A stretch of DNA of 64,000 bases from Limnohabitans sp. 15K (GTDB lineage Bacteria; Pseudomonadota; Gammaproteobacteria; Burkholderiales; Burkholderiaceae_C). A model generated the notes under the pieces. It saw only the letters and a list, made by a program, of their open reading frames with translations. It did not search any database and was not told the origin of the DNA. Numbering within the stretch: position 1 is the first letter of the stretch; each line of letters starts with the position of its first letter. Below are positions 58,983-64,000 of this stretch, one piece after another. The translations under genes and the position numbers were made by a program. Location of the stretch: positions 1,572,501-1,636,500 of the forward strand of contig NZ_NESM01000001.1 in assembly GCF_002778285.1 (NCBI RefSeq), in the 5' to 3' direction.

Positions 58983-59705
58983 ATGACCCTGAATGCCCAT
59001 GCGACCGTGATGGACGATTTGGTCGTTGCAAACCACATCCTTGTGAACGAGGGCGTTTTGGATGGCTTCGGGCACATCAGTGTGCGCGACGAACGCCACC
59101 CGGATCGCTTCCTGATCGCCCGAAGCATGGCACCCGGCCTGGTCACAGCGGCAGACATTGTTTCTTGTGATCTGGACGGCAATGTGCATGACGAACAAGG
59201 CCGAAAAACCTACGTGGAGCGCTTCATCCACAGTGAAATCTACCGCAGCCGTCCTGATGTGAAAGCCGTGATTCACAGCCACTCCCCGGCCATCATTTCG
59301 TTTGGCGTCACAGGGGCCCGCTTGCGACCTATTTGTCACATGAGCGGATTTTTGGGTTCACAAGTGCCCGTGTTTGAAATCAGAGACGCCGCTGGCGACA
59401 ACACCGACTTGCTCATCCGCAATCAGGCCCTGGGCAAAGCTCTGGCCAAGGATTTGGGTGACAACGCCGTCGCGCTGCTGCGCGGCCACGGCAACGTGGT
59501 GGTCGGTTTTTCGATCCAACAAGTGGTGTTCAGGGCCATTTACACCGAAAACAATGCCAAGCTGCAAAGCGACGCCATGCGCCAAGGCAACGTCAACTTC
59601 CTCTCGGACGGGGAGGTGGAGGCCACCTCCAGAATGAACGACGAACATTTGGACCGTCCTTGGGAAGTCTGGAAAAGACGGGCCCAGTTATTCAGTGGGG
59701 TGTGA
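58983..59705 (+). CDS. Class II aldolase/adducin family protein (aldolase or decarboxylase)
   Basis: 240 residues. Metal-binding His are in AVIHSHSPAIISFG and LRGHGNVVVGFS; the N-terminal ILVNEGVLDGFGHISVRD is typical of the group that includes fuculose-phosphate aldolase and 3-hydroxy-2-methylpyridine-4,5-dicarboxylate decarboxylase. Shorter than and different from the class II protein at 35017. It is divergent from the Bug binding protein with 95 nt between, which may point to catabolism of an imported carboxylate (inference). Confidence 0.87.
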   Translation: MTLNAHATVMDDLVVANHILVNEGVLDGFGHISVRDERHPDRFLIARSMAPGLVTAADIVSCDLDGNVHDEQGRKTYVERFIHSEIYRSRPDVKAVIHSHSPAIISFGVTGARLRPICHMSGFLGSQVPVFEIRDAAGDNTDLLIRNQALGKALAKDLGDNAVALLRGHGNVVVGFSIQQVVFRAIYTENNAKLQSDAMRQGNVNFLSDGEVEATSRMNDEHLDRPWEVWKRRAQLFSGV

Positions 59706-59771
59706 GAAAAACGGGCACAGCCACTGGAATTGAGACCTCTATACTGGTGGCAAACAACGATCGGAGACCCT

Positions 59772-60533
59772 GTGAAAACTGCTACCTTCTTCTCCCGTGC
59801 CTTGCTGGCTGGCTTGGGCCTGACTTGCGCCTTGGCCCAAGCTGTCGAGCTCAAAGTGCTCAGCGGCAACGGTTCACGTCCTGCCGTCATTGCTTTGGTC
59901 AAACAGTTTGAGCAAGCCACAGGGCACAAAGTGAGCGTTGATTTTTTTGTGAATCCGGATGTCAAAAAGAAAATCGAAGCAGGCGAGTATTTTGACGTCA
60001 CGGTTCTCAATCCCCCGGTCCTCGATGAGTTGATTCAGCAAGGTAAAGTGGCGGCCAATTCACGCGCAGTGATCGGCCGGATTGGCTTGGGTGCCGCCAT
60101 CAAGGCCGGCGCACCCAAACCGGACATCTCGACCCCAGAAGGTTTCAAGAAAACCATGCTGAGCATCAACTCAGTGGCCTACCCCGGCGATGGCGCCAGT
60201 GGCATTTATTTTGTCAACCTGTTGGACCGCATGGGCATTGGCGCAGAAATGAAACCCAAACTTCGCCCCATGCCCGGCGAGTACAACGTCGAGGTGGTGG
60301 CCACGGGCACTGTGGACATGGTCGTGGTGGTGGCATCGCGCATTTATGGGGTGCCCGGCGTTGACATGCTGGGCTTGATTCCGAAAGAGCTGCAAACCTG
60401 GATTGGCTTCGCAACAGGCGTGAACCCTCAGTCCAAGCATGCCGAAGCGGCGCGTGCATTGACCCGATTCTTGACCACCCCTCCCGCAGACGCTGTGCTC
60501 AAACCCATCGGCATTGAACCGTTTGTCGAGTGA
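59772..60533 (+). CDS. Periplasmic solute-binding protein, ModA-like fold
   Basis: About 253 residues from a GTG start with GGAG five bases upstream. Signal peptide ends ALAQA. The mature part (VELKVLSGNGSRPAVIALVK, GHKVSVDFFVNPDVKKKIEA, EYFDVTVLNPPVLDELI) follows the molybdate-binding (ModA) family, but no permease or ATPase gene is present. Many such orphan proteins in Burkholderiales bind other ligands. It follows the class II aldolase gene in the same direction; moaC converges from the other side, though molybdate transport cannot be claimed. Confidence 0.82.
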   Translation: MKTATFFSRALLAGLGLTCALAQAVELKVLSGNGSRPAVIALVKQFEQATGHKVSVDFFVNPDVKKKIEAGEYFDVTVLNPPVLDELIQQGKVAANSRAVIGRIGLGAAIKAGAPKPDISTPEGFKKTMLSINSVAYPGDGASGIYFVNLLDRMGIGAEMKPKLRPMPGEYNVEVVATGTVDMVVVVASRIYGVPGVDMLGLIPKELQTWIGFATGVNPQSKHAEAARALTRFLTTPPADAVLKPIGIEPFVE

Positions 60534-60587
60534 GCCCAGCAGTGCGTGTCGCTGACTTCAATCGGCATTAAAGGCTGGTGGGGACCA

Positions 60588-61076
60588 TCAAGGGGCCACC
60601 CAATGCCCCGACTTGCCACCTTGCTTTTCCAGCAAGGTGATCCCGGTCATGGTCATGCCCCGGTCCACAGCTTTGCACATGTCGTAAATGGTGAGCAGGG
60701 CGACTTGCACGGCCGTGAGGGCTTCCATCTCGACGCCTGTCTGGCCGATGGTTTCGGCGGTGGCGGTGCAGACCACGGTGGATTCAGCGGCCAACACCTC
60801 GAACTCGACCGCCACCCGGGTCAGCCCAATGGGATGACACAAGGGGATCAGCTCACTGGTTTTTTTGGCCCCCATGATGCCGGCGATGCGGGCGATGCCC
60901 AACACATCGCCTTTTTTGGCGTTGCCCGACTGAATCAGCGCCAGCGTGGCAGGCAGCATCTCGATACGCCCCGTGGCGACCGCGATGCGGCGGGTGCTGG
61001 ATTTGCTGCCCACATCCACCATGTGGGCTTGGCCTTGGGCGTCAAAGTGGGTCAAGACATCGGTAGACTGGGTCAT
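60588..61076 (-). CDS. moaC: Cyclic pyranopterin monophosphate synthase MoaC
   Basis: Second step of molybdenum cofactor synthesis. 162 residues, usual size. Begins [20 protein letters not shown], has the conserved [20 protein letters not shown], the active-site stretch [33 protein letters not shown], and a C-terminal GKSGHW. It stands alone here; no other moa gene is in the window. Confidence 0.96.
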   Translation of the reverse strand: MTQSTDVLTHFDAQGQAHMVDVGSKSSTRRIAVATGRIEMLPATLALIQSGNAKKGDVLGIARIAGIMGAKKTSELIPLCHPIGLTRVAVEFEVLAAESTVVCTATAETIGQTGVEMEALTAVQVALLTIYDMCKAVDRGMTMTGITLLEKQGGKSGHWVAP

Positions 61077-61187
61077 GGTGGAGATGGTTAAAACCATTTA
61101 CAAAAGGTTGACAAGAATGGCGCATCATACGGGGATCACAAGGGGCATCACAAAGGTAAAAGACGGCCTCTTGTTCTCTCTGGATTC

Positions 61188-62750
61188 ATGAAAACCAAGA
61201 CCTTGAAACCTTTATTGCGCTCTCCCAAATGGGTGCTGACCGTGCTGGTGTGCGCTTTGGGCATGCAGCCTGCCTGGACTCAAAACAACGCCTTGCCCAC
61301 CTTGGGCAACAGCGAAGGCATTTCGCTGGGGGCAGAGCGGAAATTGGGCGACCGTATTGCACGCGAGCTTTACCGCGACCCAGACTACTTGGAAGACCCT
61401 GTGCTCGACGAATACATCCAGCGGCTGTGGGCACCACTGGTCAAAGCTGCGGTTGCGCGGGGTGAGCTATCGCCTGAATTACAAGAGCGTTTTGCATGGC
61501 GCATTTTGCTGGGACGTGACCGTTCAGTGAACGCGTTTGCGCTGCCGGGCGGGTATTTGGGGGTGCATTTGGGTTTGATTGCGGTGGTCAGTTCCAACGA
61601 CGAGCTGGCTTCGGTGCTGGCCCACGAGTTGAGCCATGTGACGCAACGCCACATCGCACGCTCGATGGACGAGCAGGGCAAGATGACGCCTTTGCTCATT
61701 GGCTCGATGATTTTGGGCGCACTGGCGATCAGCAAGAACCCGCAAGCTGCAACAGGCTTGATGGTGGGTGGACAAGCCGCAGCCATTCAGTCGCAGTTGC
61801 GTTATTCACGCGACATGGAGCGTGAAGCAGACCGGGTGGGTTTTGGTGTTCTGGCCGATGCCGGTTATGACACCCAAGGGTTTGTCGGCATGTTCGCCAA
61901 ACTGCAGCAAGCGGCAGGTGTGAACGACAACGGCGCATTCCCTTACTTGCGCAGCCATCCCTTGACCACCGAACGCATCGCCGACATGCAGTCGCGTTTG
62001 CAACTGAACAACAGCACGGCTCGCCCGTCCACAGACTTGGCTCAGGCCATGATGGCCGCTCGGGCCAGAGCGATGTCACAAAACAGCCCAGAAGCCTTGA
62101 AGGCCTGGACGCAAGATGGCAAAGCCACATCCGCACAAGCGACTCCCGCGCAAAAAGCCGGGGCCTTGTATGCAGCCACCTTGGCTCATTTGCAACTGCG
62201 CAACGCCTCAGAGGCAGAACGCACGGCAACCGCTTTGTCAGGGGTGGTGTCATCCCTGGTTTTACCCAACGCACCCCAGTCAGACGCCCTGCGTTTGGTG
62301 ACCCTGCTCCAGGCCGAAGTAGCGGCCAAAAACGATCGATTTGCGCAGGCTCTCAAAACCCTGGAAAGCCTGAACCACACAACACTGCCCAGACCCGAGT
62401 TGATGGCCACAGCCGAGGCTTTTCTGAGATTGCCGGAGCAACCCGGCCGCACGAAAATCACCCAATTGTTGCGCGAACAAGTGACCTTGAACCCGCACGA
62501 TGCACAAGCTTGGAACACTTTGGCTCGGTTGCTGGCCATGCAAGGCCAAATGTTGGCTTCACTGCGAGCAGAGGGCGAAGCGCAAATGGCCCGCATGGAC
62601 TGGTCAGGCGCTGTCGATCGCTTTCGTGCCGCTCAGGACTGGGCCAAAAACAACCGCTTGCAAGCGGGCGACCACATCGAAGCCTCGATTGTGGACGCCC
62701 GTTTGCGGCAAACTCAAGCACTGGTGCGAGAGATGCAAACGGAGCGCTGA
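61188..62750 (+). CDS. bepA: Periplasmic M48 metalloprotease, BepA/YfgC-like, with TPR domain
   Basis: 520 residues. A signal peptide (residues 1-32, ending PAWTQ) precedes an M48 protease domain with zinc motif LAHELSHVTQRH and downstream ligand region DMEREADRVGFG. The C-terminal half (about 330-515) is helical and TPR-like (GALYAATLAHLQLRNASEAE). E. coli BepA helps LptD mature or degrades misfolded LptD; a similar outer-membrane quality-control role is likely here, in the same window as lptD and surA. Confidence 0.9.
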   Translation: MKTKTLKPLLRSPKWVLTVLVCALGMQPAWTQNNALPTLGNSEGISLGAERKLGDRIARELYRDPDYLEDPVLDEYIQRLWAPLVKAAVARGELSPELQERFAWRILLGRDRSVNAFALPGGYLGVHLGLIAVVSSNDELASVLAHELSHVTQRHIARSMDEQGKMTPLLIGSMILGALAISKNPQAATGLMVGGQAAAIQSQLRYSRDMEREADRVGFGVLADAGYDTQGFVGMFAKLQQAAGVNDNGAFPYLRSHPLTTERIADMQSRLQLNNSTARPSTDLAQAMMAARARAMSQNSPEALKAWTQDGKATSAQATPAQKAGALYAATLAHLQLRNASEAERTATALSGVVSSLVLPNAPQSDALRLVTLLQAEVAAKNDRFAQALKTLESLNHTTLPRPELMATAEAFLRLPEQPGRTKITQLLREQVTLNPHDAQAWNTLARLLAMQGQMLASLRAEGEAQMARMDWSGAVDRFRAAQDWAKNNRLQAGDHIEASIVDARLRQTQALVREMQTER

Positions 62751-62756
62751 CGCACT

Positions 62757-63443
62757 TCAGACTTCTGCTGTTGCAGGCTTTTTGTTGACCCACCAACCGG
62801 CACCCAAAACAGCCACAATGGCCACAATGTAGGCCATCCAACGCCACACGGCCTGAGAGGGCGCGTCAAAGTAAGTGTCAAGCAAAGGCTCGCTGATCAC
62901 CATCTTGGCGGCGGTGAATGCCAACACAGCAGCGCCCAACTGGATGATGATCGGGAAACGCTCCACCATTTTGAGCACCACCGAGCTGCCAAACACCACA
63001 ATCGGCACGCTGATCAAAAGGCCGATGATGACCAGGTCCCACGAGCCATGTGCGGCACCGGCCACACCCAAGACGTTGTCCACGCCCATCAGCGCATCGG
63101 CCACCACAATGGTTTTCATGGCACCCCAAAAGGTGCTGACCACGGGACCATGGTCATCGTCGTGGCCCGTGTCGGCCAACAATTTGTAAGCCACCCACAG
63201 CAAGCCCAAACCACCCACCAACATGAGGCCCGGGATTTGCAAAAGCCAGACCACGCCAATGGTCATCACGCCGCGCACGGCAATCGCCCCCACGGTACCC
63301 CAAAAAATGGCTTTCTTTTGCAAGTCTGCAGGCAAACTGCGAGCGGCCAGTGCGATCACGATGGCGTTGTCACCCGCCAAGACGAGGTCGATCAAAATAA
63401 TGGCCAGCAATGCCGACCACCAAGGTGCAGATAAAAATTCCAT
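62757..63443 (-). CDS. TerC family membrane protein (second copy), probable Mn2+ exporter
   Basis: 228 residues, about seven membrane segments. Twin core motifs LIDLVLAGDNAIVIALAARS and VADALMGVDNVLGVAGAAHG each hold the metal-handling Asp-Asn pair. The loop has a His/Asp cluster (DTGHDDDHGP). A yybP-ykoY riboswitch in the 5' leader and a hairpin next to the CGGAG ribosome site strongly point to Mn2+-induced synthesis, as for alx and mntP in E. coli. It converges with bepA, 6 nt apart. Confidence 0.92.
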   Translation of the reverse strand: MEFLSAPWWSALLAIILIDLVLAGDNAIVIALAARSLPADLQKKAIFWGTVGAIAVRGVMTIGVVWLLQIPGLMLVGGLGLLWVAYKLLADTGHDDDHGPVVSTFWGAMKTIVVADALMGVDNVLGVAGAAHGSWDLVIIGLLISVPIVVFGSSVVLKMVERFPIIIQLGAAVLAFTAAKMVISEPLLDTYFDAPSQAVWRWMAYIVAIVAVLGAGWWVNKKPATAEV

Positions 63444-63453
63444 GAGAGACTCC

Positions 63454-63471
63454 GGTTCAATGTGTTGAACC
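63454..63471 (-). promoter_or_regulatory. Hairpin beside the terC ribosome-binding site
   Basis: GGTTCAA-CACA-TTGAACC, a perfect 7-bp stem immediately before the GGAG site of the second terC gene. It may be part of the riboswitch expression platform, exposing or hiding the ribosome site. Confidence 0.55.
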
Positions 63472-63550
63472 TGCTGGGGGCGAGTCGGAAACGTGCAGAC
63501 AGCAAAGACACTGTCAGCAACACGGTCGACCCACCCTTTACAGGTATGGA

Positions 63551-63681
63551 TCGAAGGTCTTGCTCAGCAACAAGCGGGGCTTGTGCCAGATGAACCGGAA
63601 GCTTGCGCTACGTATTGACGGCTCATCTAACCGGGCCCTTTGCAGGCCACGGCGATAGGGAGCTACTCCCCTTCTTACCTA
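63551..63681 (-). ncRNA. yybP-ykoY manganese riboswitch
   Basis: The minus-strand leader of terC contains the family's conserved blocks in order: AAGGGGAGTAGC at the 5' side, GCCGTCAATACG in the middle (the Mn2+-binding loop) and GCAAGACCTT at the 3' side. The outer AAGG/CCTT can close the P1 helix. In E. coli the same class controls alx and mntP at the translation level when Mn2+ binds. The aptamer ends about 108 nt before the ATG. The assignment was made by reading consensus blocks, not by a covariance model. Confidence 0.85.
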
Positions 63682-63682
63682 G

Positions 63683-63712
63683 ATTAAACCTGATCTTGGT
63701 TTTACCTTGCAA
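63683..63712 (-). promoter_or_regulatory. Sigma-70 type promoter of the riboswitch-terC transcript
   Basis: On the minus strand TTGCAA (63707-63712) and TTTAAT (63683-63688) are separated by 18 bp. Transcription would begin near 63676, right at the 5' edge of the riboswitch aptamer, which supports the assignment. Confidence 0.6.
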
Positions 63713-63795
63713 ACGCTGGGGACATTGGATGACCATTTCAAGCCTGAGGGAACCGGTTGAAAGCGCTATGATCGCGCTCCTCCTTCAAACACACC

Positions 63796-64000
63796 ATGGC
63801 CGGAATCCACATCACCGACATCGAAGCGGCCATCAACCATTGGCGCGCCAAGAACCCCTCTCCTGACGGGGTATCCCTGCCGCGCGAGCTGCGCGCCTTG
63901 GCCGAGGTGTATGCCCTGATGGTCTATTACAAACACGACCTGGCCGATGAGTTCACCTTGCCATTGGCCGCCGCCGAAGCTTGGCAAGACTGGTACGCCA
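63796..64000 (+). CDS. DUF3717 domain-containing protein (runs off the window)
   Basis: 68 codons are visible before the window ends. The start MAGIHITDIEAAINHWRAKN is the hallmark of DUF3717, a small (about 80-95 residue) protein family restricted mainly to Burkholderiales; a LALMVYY-like helix follows (EVYALMVYYKHDLADE). Function is unknown. It is divergent from the riboswitch-controlled terC gene. Confidence 0.75.
   Translation, partial: MAGIHITDIEAAINHWRAKNPSPDGVSLPRELRALAEVYALMVYYKHDLADEFTLPLAAAEAWQDWYA

Overview
The window looks like a stretch of chromosome from a betaproteobacterium of the order Burkholderiales, most likely family Comamonadaceae (Limnohabitans/Rhodoferax-like). This is an inference from gene content and codon use: GC-rich DNA, a Bug-type (TctC) binding protein, a DUF3717 protein, the order lptD-surA-rsmA, a hut cluster led by an NrtA-type ABC transporter, and a topoisomerase III with a SWIB tail. 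I found no tRNA, rRNA, CRISPR array, insertion sequence or prophage. Most of the window is packed coding sequence in short runs on both strands.

Layout. 1-9.3 kb: end of an MFS transporter, an exported M20 peptidase, rsmE-amgK on the minus strand, divergent lptD-surA-rsmA (envelope biogenesis and rRNA methylation), then a secreted T1/Sa-type RNase with its barstar inhibitor. 9.3-16 kb: maeB, a MOSC protein, pepP, murU and a Rieske oxygenase. 16-22.3 kb: tkt-gap (central carbon), then an AlkJ-like alcohol dehydrogenase divergent from an AlkB alkane hydroxylase. 22.3-31.6 kb: a nine-gene minus-strand hut operon (ABC transporter, hutC, hutU, hutD, hutI, hutF, hutG) with two HutC-type operators in front and no hutH. 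31.6-41 kb: an enoyl-CoA hydratase remnant, two acyl-CoA synthetases, a trypsin-fold/PDZ protein that has lost catalytic residues, a class II aldolase, a His-rich small protein, a second GAPDH and an LRR-protein kinase fusion. 41-46.4 kb: topB with an H1-like Lys/Ala linker and a SWIB domain, head to head with a SET-domain methyltransferase across an alternating purine-pyrimidine tract; then birA and a GST. 46.4-54.9 kb: a TctE/TctD-like two-component system, a MarR regulator, recA (with a LexA box)-recX, an MqsRA toxin-antitoxin pair, argC, sucCD. 55-64 kb: two TerC proteins (one behind a yybP-ykoY manganese riboswitch), pilA with a PglL-type glycosyltransferase, orphan solute-binding proteins, moaC, a BepA-like M48 protease and the start of a DUF3717 gene.

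How parts work together. AmgK and MurU are two steps of the anabolic cell-wall recycling route that bypasses de novo MurNAc synthesis, here about 10 kb apart. The hut operon takes urocanate to glutamate through the HutF/HutG branch. AlkB, the AlkJ-like enzyme and the AlkK-like ligase could form an alkane-to-acyl-CoA route. The most unusual locus is the SWIB-topoisomerase/SET methyltransferase pair: two domains best known from eukaryotic chromatin, with a histone-H1-like tail that is a plausible methylation target.
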